DNA of 64,000 bases from Epiperipatus broadwayi (Eukaryota > Onychophora > Udeonychophora > Euonychophora > Peripatidae), in contig JAQFVV010006335.1 in assembly GCA_028023455.1 (NCBI GenBank), forward strand, positions 374,741 to 438,740, in the 5' to 3' direction. The translations under genes were made by a program, and so were the position numbers. The notes under the pieces were generated by a model, which saw only the letters and a list, made by a program, of their open reading frames with translations, was not told where the DNA came from and ran no database searches. This document shows, one piece after another, positions 49,976 through 63,207 of the stretch. The first letter of the stretch is position 1. Each line of letters opens with the position of its first letter.

Positions 49976-49978
<3 letters not shown>
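49640..49978. repeat. Half of a family F1 foldback element
   Basis: Contains the right half seen in the 33153 element: GAGTTAGAGGATGGAATATA, CTTAATATAAACTGAGAAC, ATCTGGACCAACTGATGAG, GGTTTAGCATGAAATAC, and the end GAGCTTGAAAGCCTGAGTTC, where it stops at an AT tract. The left arm is missing, so it is a single-arm fragment. Confidence 0.65.
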
Positions 49979-50009
<31 letters not shown>

Positions 50010-50012
50010 ATC

Positions 50013-50060
50013 TAATAATCAGATCCATATATATATATATATATATGGATCTGATTATTG
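50013..50060. repeat. Perfect short palindrome around an AT tract
   Basis: AATAATCAGATCC, then about 20 bp of AT, then GGATCTGATTATT: a 48-bp near-perfect palindrome following the AT run at 49978-50006. Confidence 0.7.
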
Positions 50061-51130
50061 TTCTTACACTCAGATTACTATAGTAAAATACACACATAAT
50101 GAAATGATCTTTAAATGTGAATGTTAATGTTTAATGATTAATAAGAAAAGCCAATCAAGTACCTTATATGTTGTTGTAAAATAAGATGTTGATCCATATG
50201 TTTGCATTACCAACAGACATTTGTGTCTCTTTTTGCATTTTTATATCTTATTATCTTCAATAACTTAAGTTAGTATTGATGCTAATATCTAGCATTTTTC
50301 ATATCCCTGTATTAGTTGTGATAATAGAATTTATGTTGTGTAAACACTTTTTGTATGGGAATTCTGTGGTTGTCATCTAACATAAAACGATACAATTGGT
50401 AATTAGTCTTTTGGATCTGGATTTAGAACTGGGGTTTCAACATGAAAGTGATTGAATGTTTCGAAAAAAATGAATTTGGAATCACCTTACCTAAACATGG
50501 AAGTGAATACTCCAAGAAAAGGTGATTCACAAATGATTTGTCACAAGCTTTGTTTACTATATGTAGATCATTGTGTATAAATAATTCTTATCAAAGTAGA
50601 TGAAATAATTATAAAATCAATTATGGCAATGGTAATTGTAATAAAGGTATTAATAAAGATAAGAAAGTTGTTTTGTTCTAAATATGGATATGTAGAATGT
50701 GAAATTTTGATTAATGTAAATACATCAAGATCTTAATGAAAAAAAGCAGTTGTAGATAAGAAGATATAAGATTGTTATACTTGCCTATAATGAAATTTGA
50801 CTTTCAGGGAAAGATATCTTTTTCATAAAATAGATGGTTTCAAATTTCTTTGAAAGTTTCATATCACTGAGTCCAAAATGAATGAATAGTGCTATATTTG
50901 TTACAAGATGTAATTTGGTATTTCTTATTTATTTAAAATTATAAGTATTTTATCAAAATATTAATGTTATTAAATATTAATTTGTACAATAGCATCTGCA
51001 TTTTTTATTACTTCTTAAAACTGTTGTTTTTGGATAATATTATTCCACCAACAACATTAAACGATTTTTTTAAGGACTTTAATATTCATGTTTTTCTGAA
51101 GGTTTATTATAATGGTATTTTAGTTGTATT
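50061..51130. other. AT-rich DNA, nothing recognised
   Basis: No protein-like frame or repeat seen. Confidence 0.45.
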
Positions 51131-51515
51131 TATATTTTGAACTATTTCCATAATCTAATATTAAGTATTGAATGTCTTTAGAAGAATTAAACTTTATTTA
51201 AATTTTCCAATTCAATTGTTAATAATAGCACACAGACTACTAAATTCTCATTCAGCAAGTATTATTCTCCTTTCTTCAGTAGGTTTTACTGACATAAACA
51301 ATGACAGTACTAGAGCAGAATTCAAACATTACTCTTAGATTTTTGAATAATGAATTTTAAGGTAACATTCTATCCAACTGAAACAGAAATGTTGTGCATA
51401 TACTAACATGGGCACTATTACTAAAAATTGAATGTGATTAGAAAATTTAAATAAAGTTTAACTCTTCTAAAGACATTCAATACTTAATATTAGATAATAT
51501 AAATAGTTCAATATA
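51131..51515. mobile_element. ~385-bp long-TIR element (family F2)
   Basis: The first ~105 bp and the last ~100 bp are inverted copies (ATATTAAGTATTGAATGTCTTT on the left, AAAGACATTCAATACTTAAT on the right). The interior shares TATTATTCTCCTTTCTTCAG and ACTGACATAAACAATGAC with the 44469 element, so they are one family. No ORF. Confidence 0.75.
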
Positions 51516-53440
51516 CAAATACTACTTTAATATGCATCTTGGTAGAAATAATAAATGTTGGATTACTGTTACTAAAAATAATGGTATTTATGTGAGTTCA
51601 AATAATTTACTGTTATTACATTTTTGACAATGCAAGAATACACTATTTCAAACACTTTGGTTAGAAGAAGCATGACTATAAAGGAGCTTCAATGTGTAAA
51701 TCCTTAAAAGAATGACTTCTTATGGCTCATGATATAGTTAATGGCATAATATAAAAAAATTCATATCATATAATTTATCAAATTCAAAATAAGTCCTGTT
51801 TCTGCACATATGAATATACGATTTAATTTTCATTCTTTAAAAACAACTAATACTTAAAATAAATTGTGTCAGCTATTAAACACTAACATTGACAATTTAA
51901 AATTCCAATCTTAAATAAGACAATCGGCCAGAAGTACCACTTCTGTAATAGATACATAGGACAATATTTTTTGTTGAGAAGTGGAATTACGTTAATAAGT
52001 GCATTTTTAGATTTGATAAAAAAAAGAATGACTAATTCTCCTTTTTGATTATAAAACACAAGTAGTCTTTTTTGATTGGCAGAATAATAAATTATATTTG
52101 AAGTATTATAATGAGTCGAAAGACTTAATAGTAGAAGTTCAGCGACTGTCATCAAATTTTTTTTAATAATTTGAGTGTAATATGTGTTCCTAAAAACAAT
52201 ATAAATAAGTGAATGAGACTTTTTATATTATAATTATGATATTTTGAAACAGTGGATAAGTATTTTGATCAACATTGAAAGAGTAATACAACAATAAAAA
52301 ATTCAGCCTTTAATCCATCCTATCTATTCAATTAAATAAAAAGAAAAATATCTATATTAATGAATTTATAATGTCTTATATGTAATTTTAAAAATGGAAA
52401 AGCTCCATATCCTGTTAATTCTCTTTTAAATGTGATAAAATATAATGGTAATATATTGATCCAGTATTGATTTTTTTAGAACTATATGAAGTTTTGAAGA
52501 TAAGACATTTGAATTTATGGATACATCTAATGTAGCATTTTATAAAAATAATAAGTATCAACATATTAGCAACAATTGTTATGGAGTTTTCTTATTAGGT
52601 ACTATAACTAAAGGAATCTTCCACGAATTTTATTCAATAGACCACTTCCACTCATAGATGAAAAATACCAGAAAATCAATGAGATTTTAAATAATCAAAA
52701 AGCATTATTGACATTATATTTATTACTTAAAAATTGCAAGCAAAATACTGATAATAAAAGTAATATTAGTTTGGTCAAGGTATTCAATTCAATTAATTAA
52801 AAAGTTGGCACTGTGTTTAATTAGTTAGTTTACACCAACGTTTATGCATATGATATACTTCTACATAATGGAATAACAGAAAAGATATTCCTTCTAATGA
52901 AGATTGTGAAACATCTGAAATAAAAACTCATATTAAATAAAAAAAGGTATTACTTCTGTTTTTCTATTTTTATGATAGTGATTTTTGAAATATATTGCAA
53001 ATGACATTAGTAATTAGACATTAAGTTTGCATTATATGAGAGATGATTGAGTTTTAAATTTTAATCGATAAAAAGTTAAAATAAAAGCTTCATCTTAATG
53101 TTCTTTAAATTTATAGTATAACATGTTTTATGTTGTCAATTAAAAAAATAATTTTGAAAATGTTCCTAAAGTTTTTAACTCAACCTATAATGTATTTATT
53201 CTGATAATTAAAAAAAAAACACTATAAGTTTCTTGTTAACCAGTGGAAGTAGAAAAATATTAAAAAACGTTTAACTTGAATGGTCAACATAAGTTTAAAA
53301 ACATTTTAAATATCTTGATAGCATTTTAAACAAAAATAACATCCTTGGGTATTATAGTATATATGCAGCTTCTGCATTAAACAAATCAAAGGATATTTTC
53401 ATATAATAATGTAAGTACTTCAATAACATTAGTTAAATAT
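51516..53440. other. AT-rich DNA; two small unrecognised open stretches
   Basis: A minus frame of 90 codons at 51883-52155 and a plus stretch of ~58 codons without start at about 52620-52795 (PRILFNRPLPLIDEKYQKIN) have somewhat protein-like composition but match nothing I know. I leave them unassigned. Confidence 0.3.
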
Positions 53441-54119
53441 TGTTATGTTGTAGCACGATTAATATTAAGAAAAATACGTGTGAAACCGTGTGTACTCCAG
53501 AAGTTAAAAGTATTAAATAATTACATGTGAAAGTAAACGAGTTGATTTAATAAAAACGAAAATAGAAATTAGAAATGGTTTTTCATATATATATTTTATA
53601 AAAAGCAAAGTGTAAAACAAGATGAAGATCTGAATAAATAATTAATTAAATGAAGGATTAAAAATGTAAAGAACAATTTAATTAATTAGTTCAGAAATAA
53701 TCCCAGAATACTTTTGCGAATAAAATTGATAAGGAATAAACAAGAGAACAAAAAGTAGATACAATCTAGCGGGAAAAAATCTAGTCAGCGTCAGTCCTGT
53801 TTTTCTGAGAGACTTAAGTGTAGTGCGAATTCAGAACAGGACCAACGATGGGAGGAAAACCAGATATTCGGGTCTGAAGGTACTAAAGACCGACCTAGGG
53901 TAATTATACAGACTACACCTGTCTTATTATTATTTTTGTAAGCCTTACAGGTGCTAGTAAACTACTTGTAATCCTGTTTATAAATGCTTGTTAATTTTTA
54001 TACTAATAAAATCTTGTATCTGTTAAGTGAGATATAATTTCATGCAAGAGAGTAATAGTTACTTGAATTGGGTGTGTTTGATTATTTCTCGTAAGTAACA
54101 TTAAATCAAGTACATCACA
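53441..54119 (+). mobile_element. Solo LTR with 5-bp target duplication
   Basis: 679 bp beginning TGTTATGTTGTAGCACG and ending AAGTACATCACA, i.e. TG..CA with a partly matching inverted end (TGTTATG against TGTGATG). It is flanked by AATAT on both sides (53436-53440 and 54120-54124). The interior 53750-53970 is much less AT-rich than the surroundings, as LTRs often are. AATAAA at about 54005 on the plus strand would be a poly-A signal and suggests plus orientation. No internal region or second LTR is present, so it is probably the product of LTR-LTR recombination. It is unrelated in sequence to the LTRs at 3-13 kb. Confidence 0.7.
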
Positions 54120-54124
54120 AATAT

Positions 54125-56364
54125 AAAGTTAGTATTGTATCTATTTTATTATATCATTGTAAAAACTGGACTTTCTTTTAATATAACATAAAAAAAACAT
54201 TCTAAAATATTACTTAAAAACCTTTCTTAAAATTTTAAAGGAATGATATATAATCATATGACCAACACATATGTTTTTCATCTTCTTAGTTATGATACTA
54301 TTGTATTTATTAATATAAAAACAGTTTTTTTGATTGGCCATGAGATGCAATTTTTTTATTAACTGATGTCCTAAATTATTTTTTTAGAGAACTTAGTCAT
54401 TACTTTTATGGATTAGGATGATCCAAATTACTAGTACTCTATACAAGTGTAACATTAAATTGATTTAATTTGAATGGAATATCTGAGAATATAATGCATG
54501 AAGAGATACAATTAAATATAAACACTTTCAGAAAACACTATTAGACATTATCAAATAAACTATTTGAGCAAATGCTTCTGATTGTATTTGTGTTTTGCAG
54601 ATTGCTCTGTATACTCTTTGAAAAACTCATCTTTAACCTGTAGTTCTTTTTGTTTGATCCCCGAGTTAGAATAACACTTCATTAACCCTTGTGTGGGTCA
54701 CTTCTTTATTGGCCAAATGAGGCAAAACTAAGAATCTTTTAATTGGCCAATTGACAAACTCTTTGATAGAAATATTTTCATCTTTTAATATATATTAATT
54801 TTAGTTTCGTTTTCAAAAAGTATATTAATTATTTGTAATGTTAGGAAAGTAAACAAAAGTTTTTTCAAAAATATATTTTTATTTGTATTTTATAGAAATA
54901 TTCAAAAGCGGAAAAATCAAAGAAAACATTACGAGCAAATTACAAGCAATGCCAACATCATTTATATCCCTCCCAGATTTAAATGTTATTAATTTTTTAA
55001 GAATTTTTTAGTAAAATCTTAGCGTTTTTCTAAAAATAATTATATTTTCAGCATTTTTTAACCAAAATACATTATGATATTTAAATAAATGCCAGAAAAA
55101 TATTCTAAAACATTAATCTTTGTTTTAAAATTAAATAAACAGCTTGGGGCAATCTAAACTTTTGACAGGATGTCAAAATTATTGCTATCACTGGTTTATT
55201 TTTCAATTTACAATCATGTAAAGTATACAGTTTTTTAATAAAACCATACTACTTTTGTAAAATAACTATATTTTCAGCAGATTTTATGAAGATGATCTAT
55301 AATATGTACATTAAAATAATTAAAAAAATACTCTCAAACATATATTTTCAGTGGTGAAAAAATATTTATCAGAATTATCAGCCAGTAAGCATCAAGAATG
55401 GATGGCCCAACCAATAAGAACTGGCCTTATTCTTTTGTTAAAGTTAAAACACTTCTAGTATTGATTTTTTACTTGTAAAATAATTCAAGAGAGGGCACAT
55501 CTTACGGAACCTTTTCTAAAGTTTCCAACAAGTATATATATGTCACCATAGCTCAAAAATAGCCAATTTAGAGTGATCCAAAGCCTTAGCTGCAAAAATG
55601 CATTGAAACCCATACAAAGATTAATAAGAAGCTATTAAAAAGATGGTGTATATATGTATAAGTGATGAAGTGTGATTTTTTTTAGGAACAGAAGCAGTCT
55701 TCTGTTTTTATAATGTTTTTATTTCACTTGCCACAATAATATTTATATAATACACCCCCCCACACACATATATATATATATATATTATATATATATATTG
55801 CACACTTCTAGAGAAATCAGAAACTCTCTTATCTGTAAATCAGAAAATATATTATCAATATATTTTTATCTTCCAAATTCTTTTAACATTCTTAAAAGTT
55901 TTAACTGTAAATTAAATCTTAGCATCGTTTGAACTTCTTATAATTAGTGAGAATGAGTTACTTGAGTTCACTTCATTTCCTACATATATAAAAACAATTC
56001 AATTGTTGCTAAAAAATGAAAGTCAGCAGTCCATTCCATACAAAAATATAATGAATTTGAATTGCTCATTATAATCAGACTGTGATTAGCTTAAATATAG
56101 ATGATACATTATCAATATATTTGTATCTTCCAAATTCTTTTAACATTTTTAAAAGTCTTAACTGTAAATTAAATTTTAGCATTGTTTGAATGTTTTATAA
56201 TCAGCGAGAATGAGTTAGTCGAGTTCATTCATTTTCTTACATATATAAAAACAATTCAACTGTTTCTAAAACAAATTGAAAGTAAATTTTTTAAATTGAA
56301 TTTTAATTAAAGCTTTTGAAAGTTTTAGTGAATTTTTCTATGGAAGCACTCATTCCATTCAATG

Positions 56365-56398
<34 letters not shown>
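54125..56398. other. AT-rich DNA with a ~250-bp imperfect direct repeat
   Basis: 55835-55995 and 56110-56255 are imperfect direct repeats (TATCTTCCAAATTCTTTTAAC, ACTGTAAATTAAAT, GCGAGAATGAGTTA-type words), spaced about 265 bp. Also (CA)n(TA)n at 55757-55800 and (TA)n(TG)n at 56364-56399. No gene seen. Confidence 0.55.
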
Positions 56399-56399
<1 letters not shown>

Positions 56400-56598
56400 A
56401 ATTATATAACTGAATATTTGTAAATACAGTAACTAAATAATTAAAAATTTTATCCATTTAGGAGCGCTTTCGATTATCCCAGTAATCTATGTCAGCTTTA
56501 GTTGACACAGATTACTGGGATAATTGAAAGCGCTCCTAAGTGGATAAAATTTTTAATTATTTAGTTACTATATTTACAAATATTCAGTTATATAATTA
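56399..56598. repeat. 200-bp hairpin (MITE-like) element
   Basis: Arms of about 96 bp (56399-56494 and 56502-56598) are near-perfect reverse complements, with TAGGAGCGCTTTCGATTATC paired to GATAATTGAAAGCGCTCCTA around a loop of a few bases. It sits at the end of a TA/TG microsatellite. No coding capacity. Confidence 0.8.
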
Positions 56599-58373
56599 TG
56601 TATATCGCTTTAAAAATACAGACATTGAATAATATTATATATATATATGAATAAATGATCCCATAATAATATTATTTCCGGGAGCTTCAATGTAATAAAA
56701 ATATAACAGCTAAATAGCTGATGTTTCAGTATAATAACAAGTACTTTCATGAGAGCTTCTTCTTTCTCAAATCATAAAAATTTGTGTGGTGAGATTTAAA
56801 ATTATTATTTATTTTTTTTATTTTCTCCTCATTCTCAAATTCTATTACTTGAAAAGTTTTAAAAATATTTTATCTTCCAATATCTTTTTCCAAATAGTGT
56901 TACTTTTTTCTAATTTACACTTTTTGTTTATACTCTAAGGCCTTTTAAAAATCTCTATAGCTTCCTTTAGCTGTTTCTGGTCATATTGGTCAATTTTTTT
57001 CCAAAATGTGTTTATTAAAACGGATGTCATGGTAAGCTAATTTAATGTATAAACAAATGATTGATGAATTACATTTTTGTCTAACAATCAAAATGTGTTC
57101 TTTCTTTTTTATGTTTATTTGACCACTGGTTCTCTAATTTATGAACGTAAACAAATCCTACATGAAATTTCATATACACCATAACACTCCAAATGAATTT
57201 ATGTTTAGTAAGTGATTTCTCCATTATTTAAAAAAAAACATTGAGAGAAATAGTATTGATCATTAGATTTTTAAACTGATGTGTGGATTGTATTTTTGTG
57301 CTTTTTTATCCCAATTTTATCTATTTAAAATTAAACAGATTTACATTTACAAAACAATAATCAGATTATCTACAGTTCAACTATCTTAAAAACAACATGG
57401 ATATTTACTCATAATAAGGTTTCTGTCCAAAGTCGTTAATTCTATTTGTCCTCGTATCAATCAGTTGTAATAAGTAATATACAATATAATTTTTCAGTAT
57501 ATTATATGTATTTATAGTCTTAGGCAAAACTAAGCACTTGGCTTTTAAAAGTATTTATCAAATGAGATAATTATTAATAACTTAAATGTAAAATAATATT
57601 AAAATATAAAATAATGGTATTAACAAATTATCCAAATTATTCAAATTACAAACAAAACGTCTGTACAATAATTTGACATATATATATATACGACCACATT
57701 CATCTGAAAAAGATAAATAATTTCCAATATACATATTTTCGCTTAACTAAAGGGTAGTATAGACAATATATATATATGTATGTAGATATTTTTGAAACAT
57801 AAACATACTTCCTGTTTGAATGCATATTTACAGATTATAAATGACACAATATATGTCAGTAAATAATACATATAATACAATTCATTATTTTTTTAAAAAT
57901 TCGTAATATAATTAAATAAAATAAAAATCTAACTAAGTGATGTTAACATCAATGTTGAAACATTTTAATCAGTTTGCTAATTTGCCATGCTGATGCAAGA
58001 ATAAACGTGTAATTAACATTTGCAAAAAAAGAAAGGAGTTAAATATGCTATTATTTGATAACTTAAATACAAACACACACATATATATATATATACAATT
58101 AATTTTTGAAGATCTTAACAACTCACTGAGTTGTTTATCTTTCACTTTTAAAAGTTTATCATTTAATTAATATTAAGAAGACTTATAAAGTTATGAACAA
58201 TAGAAACTATAAGGTCATTTAAAAAATCTTTATATTATTTGTTTTTAAGAAAAGCTACACTAAAATGCATATTAATATTATAAAAGATATTATTTTGCAA
58301 TGTTTTGACAGCAAAGGCAATTTTATTTATTAAACAATTCTAAGTTATGAAAGTATAAAACATTTATTATATA
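56599..58373. other. AT-rich DNA, small piece of F1 core at 57680-57760
   Basis: 57680-57760 (CGACCACATTCATCTGAAAA, then ATAATTTCCAATATACATAT) resembles one arm of the F1 family. Otherwise no gene or repeat recognised. Confidence 0.4.
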
Positions 58374-58645
58374 CTAGTCATACCCAGTCTGGTTAAATGG
58401 AAAAAAGAAAGTGCACATTTCTAATATGTTTATTTTCACAATGCTTGTGGGCATACACTATTTTTTGTTGTTCCATTGTCTGTACAGATATATAGATTGT
58501 CTGGTTTCCCATCTGTACAATATGCAACATATAATTGTCCATGTGAGAAGCAATCCATGTCTAGATCTAAACCTCACAATTCTAAAGATTGGCTCTGAGC
58601 TTTGTTGATGGTGATTGCAAACACCAATCAAATTGAGAATTGAAA
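58374..58645 (-). pseudogene. Helitron remnant: helicase C-terminus and 3' end
   Basis: The minus strand reads LVFAITINKAQSQSLEL, a stop (TGA), GLDLDMDCFSHGQLYVAYC then GKPDNLYI, ending SVCPQAL and a stop. FAITINKAQ..SL and CFSHGQLYVA are the late motifs of Pif1-type helicases as found at the C-terminus of Helitron Rep/Hel proteins. Two CGA-to-TGA-like changes kill the frame. About 60 bp further on, the strand reads AACCAGACTGGGTATGACTAG followed by T, which fits a decayed Helitron 3' terminus (short hairpin region, CTAG end, host T). Everything upstream of the C-terminus is missing or unrecognisable. The plus-strand frame at 58411-58608 is the antisense shadow. Confidence 0.75.
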
Positions 58646-58738
58646 TCTCTCACATAAAATAATTAAATCAAAATGAAAATAAATTGAAATCTATGAAAAT
58701 TCAAATTAACAATGCAATTGGAAACATTGAAATGGAAT

Positions 58739-58844
58739 CATAAAATATTTAGTATAGTGTGTGTTGCTTTTACATCCAACAGATAGTGCTGCATAAAATA
58801 TTTAGTACAGCATGTGTTGCTTTTACAACCAACAGATAAAACTT
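58739..58844. repeat. 53-bp tandem duplication
   Basis: CATAAAATATTTAGTA starts at 58739 and again at 58792; both copies continue through TGTGTTGCTTTTACA and CCAACAGATA with a few substitutions. Confidence 0.85.
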
Positions 58845-61800
58845 TTTTTAAAAAAAGCATGTTTTTATCTGAATTATATAATAGTAGATATATAAATACT
58901 AGGTATATACAAACATGCACATATTCAAATGCAACATTATGTCAAAATTTCAAAGCAATCAGTGAAGAACTTTAGGAGATTTAAGATTTTGAATAAACAA
59001 CACTTACATTTTTATTTATATAGATATGAATACAAACATCAAAAATCATAGTAATATTCAAAAGAAGTAATCAGTTTTTGTATTCAGATTTTATTTAAAG
59101 TAAGTATTTAATTTTTAGCAGAAAATAAGTCAACTAAAAATTTACTAACATCAAATAGGAAGTACATATTGTCAAATAAAAAACAACTTTTGAAGTTCAG
59201 TATTTTAAAGATTGTTTTTGTTACTGGATTATATTCTTAAAAATTTGACAAAGATTAAATTTTCTTTTATTGAACAATATTTTGTTAGTCTAAAAGCTAT
59301 AATGAAGTCACTTTTTCTGATTACTGTTTATTTATTTATTCAATAAACAATAATTAAATAAAAGGATAATATAAGCTTTATATGAAAAAATCTCAAGAAA
59401 AAATTAAAAATATAACAGATGAAAAATAAGCATAATACATAAAAATAGTAATGAATTTAAATAATTTGAATTAATATTTATTATAATATAACCAATGCAA
59501 TAACAGGTATTAATTAAGTTCAACCACATTTTGCATAAATAAAAAAAAATTGAATCATTATAACTAAACTGCTTCTAATTAGAAGCCTTTATTAAATTTG
59601 GTATAGTTATTTGTAACTTAGTAGATAATCATATATTTAAAAAAAAATCCAAGATCTAAGTGAGATCTCTACAGCATGTATCAGGAAATGCCCTAGCTGA
59701 TGTAAACAAAACTAAATTTAGAATATTATAAAGATTTATGACAGGTGTGGCATGTATTTTGCTAAATATATTGTGAATTATATATTTCTGTAAATTAAAT
59801 AAAATGGGCATTGTAAAAAAAATAGTCCCCAAATATGAAAATATAATTCTGTAAAATATATAAAACATACTAGACATGAAACAATTTCCTAAACAGAGAT
59901 ATTATAGCATAGTAACTTTTGATAAGTAAAAATGTAAACAGTAATTAAAACTGATTGATATAAAAACTTAGATAAATGAAAGAATTTGGGTTGATATTTT
60001 TATATCTAGTGTCTGAACCTACCCTGACACCTCTCTGAGGAGTGCCAAAGCACAAAAACATGGTCAGGGCTTTGGGGATGGGTTCCTGACAGAGATATTT
60101 TATGTGCTGGCTCTGGCTAAGCATTTATCATAAAGCTTGTAGAGGAATTGGTAATCCTCACTGTTTATTACATACAAGCTTAAGAGATAGGGGCATGTGA
60201 TATATGACTCTTATTTTGACAACATATAATTTAGTTTATGTTAACAAAAACAAAGGTCAAGATGACTGTCAGGATAATATGGAATCAGTAGATGACAATA
60301 ATTATTAACAAATGAAACACTAACACAGATACTACTACAATGCAAAAAAAAACTAATTATATAAATAATGATGTGAAGAAAATATGAACTAAATTTATAA
60401 GAAAAATATACTTTTGTTTTATTCAAATTATATGATAAATAAATAAAAGCTAACCATTTAAAATTAAAAGTATGTTATTATTAATTATTGTTAAGATAAA
60501 TATATAAGTTGTAGCACAAGCTAAAGTAATATATGTTGTAATTCTATAAATCTTTGATTCTGAATGTTGTGAAAATGTATCATTTATATGAATTAATAAT
60601 AAAATAGGACACACAATTGAATCCTATATTATAATATGATTAACTATTGTAAAAAATAGTAACATCAGAAATATGCATTGCCTGATTTCTTTCCTTTAAA
60701 TAATTTGCACGTTAAGAAGCAAAAATTCACAAAACCCATATAAATGTGAAGAAGCAAAAACTCACAAAACCCATATAGATGTAGATATTTAACTAAAATG
60801 TATAAGATACAGATTTAGATGTTTTAAGTAAGACTACACATAATAATTTTGAGATCATTATTTAAAGATGATGTCAAATTATGGACATGATTATAACAAT
60901 TATCCACTGTATTTGTATTAGAAAATTAACCATAGTTATGCTCAGACAAAATAATTACTTTTAAGTAAAAAAAAATATTTTAATTAGTATTTCTTATAGT
61001 TTATAAATCACAAAAGTAATAGTAATCAGTTTACAGTTATCTAAATGGAAGGCATTACTCTTTTTAAAATAAAATAAAAATATAACTTTAAACATATGAT
61101 AAAAAATTCAGCTCTTAAGGAAAAATTAAATGGATAAATAAGTACTCATAAAAAATCTTTGGTGTTACACTCTCTAATCAAGAGTAAACAACCAGTATTT
61201 ATCAATCACATAAGGGAATTGAAAATCAATAAGGTCCACACATAAAAAAGTAATTAAAGTGAGAAGGAAATGACATATCAGGTATTGTGACACTATCTAC
61301 AGACAGACATGTGAGAAAACAATTTAAACAAATTGAATTATAATTTTTATTATTTTGAGCTTCCAATAAACTAGCAATGTGTTCAAAATTCAATTAATAA
61401 TTAATCAATTTCCATTTCAAAAAATATTTTTGTCAATAAAAAAAAATAGTATTAAATTTTTAATTTCTTGTTATCTAACTTTGTTTCAGTATTTATTTAT
61501 TTTTTTAATTTACTAAATTTCCAGTAACTGATTTTGAAAAATTTATTTGATTACTCTTATTCACACTGAGCATCTTTTGATATTGTTAATTTAAAAGAAA
61601 TCATTGAGGGTCTAATTAAATATTTAGAAATATCATGAATTTTAAAACTGAAGATTCAACACCATCTAATGCAAAAAAATCTATTGTAGTTTTAATTATA
61701 TAATAAAGTTTTTAGCTTAGTAGAAGATAAATTATTAATATATTAATAAATGATCCAATATAAAACTTTAACTAAAGACAATTCATAATTTAGGTCCTAG

Positions 61801-62556
61801 TTTGATATCATAAATATATGATCTAATATAGATTGACACAATGAATTACATTTACAGCAGAAAAAATGGCCTGGTTAAAACTGTAACTACAGTGATTTCA
61901 AATAACATATAATAGGCCCACATAGATTAGTGGCTAAATCATTATTCATATCACCTATAAGTATTACTAAAGTAAATGAAATCAGATAACAATAAAATCC
62001 AGTTCAGTAATACAGTTTAGAATGACACTTTTACATTATTTATGTATAAAAAAGATAGTTAAAATAAACTGAAGAAAACTTAAATTAATCAAAATATATT
62101 TTGCAGAACAGGTATTAGAATACAATAATTAAAATTAAAGCCTATTTTTGTACAAATAATTACATTTTTTATACTTGCATAAGTTTGTAGAAAAATGTTT
62201 GAACATCTATTTAGAATATATAAATGCAGCTCTTTGATAGAAATCCAAAATACAATTCACATTATTTTATAAAATTCGATAGAAAAATTGTTTAAATAAG
62301 CTACAGCATTTTTAAACTTAGATATAATACTTTATAAATCAAAGTGAAGAATATCTTGAGTGAACCTTATATCAGGTCTCCCATTAGGAAAAAAATGTCA
62401 AAGAGTTGTTGTTACCTCCATTTCATTTTTAAACAAAATGGATTGAAAATTCAAATCATTCTTAACTTAAACAAAACTCTTCTGTATAAAACCAAACATT
62501 TTCATTCCCATAGTTTTTCTTAACCATTCATAAAAGAGACTAGGAATAATATTTTT
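58845..62556. other. AT-rich DNA with one GC-richer island (60005-60235)
   Basis: 60005-60235 stands out by base composition (CCTGACACCTCTCTGAGGAG, GGTCAGGGCTTTGGGGATGG, GTGCTGGCTCTGGCTAAGC); CCCTGAC and GTCAGGG could pair. It may be a conserved SINE core or LINE tail, but I do not recognise it. 60720-60780 carries a ~38-bp tandem duplication (GAAGCAAAAATTCACAAAAC). No gene seen elsewhere. Confidence 0.45.
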
Positions 62557-63132
62557 GTAGTGTAATTTGCACTACATTCCTCTCACACAGGATAAAGACT
62601 GTTTTCTATCTGCTTTTAACATTGAATTTTGTGGAATGATCTAATCATAAACATATGAAAAAAGTCATGTGAAAAATATCTATGATCCCCAAGATAGACA
62701 CATTTCACATTGAACCAGCACTCATCAGTTGGCCTGGAACACAATACCTTGCACATATCTTTATCATTGCTCGCTATATATATATATCAATCTACTACAG
62801 TTTGATTAATAAGTGTCAAATATGCTGCCCTCATAATTCAGACGCAAATCACTTAATGAAAGTATATTAATAATTTTTATTCGTCCTTCATTAGACTAGA
62901 GATTATCCATTAATCAATAATTTTTCTGTAGTGTAATTTTTACTACACCTGTCACATGCAAGATAGGGACTAGTCTCTACTCACTTTTAGCAATTTGTGT
63001 AGGCTTGTAATCACAAACATATGACCAAAGATATGTGAAAAAGTTCTATTATCCCTGAGATGCACAATTCACGCTGAATAAAAACTTATCAGTTAGACCA
63101 CAATCTTTTACACATATTCTTATTATTGTTTA

Positions 63133-63207
<75 letters not shown>

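Noticed and set aside
51883-52155. 90-codon minus ORF with fairly protein-like composition
   Set aside because: No recognised motif, no neighbours and no upstream extension; length is compatible with chance in 64 kb.
58411-58608. 65-codon plus ORF
   Set aside because: Antisense to the Helitron helicase motifs, which explain the sequence better.
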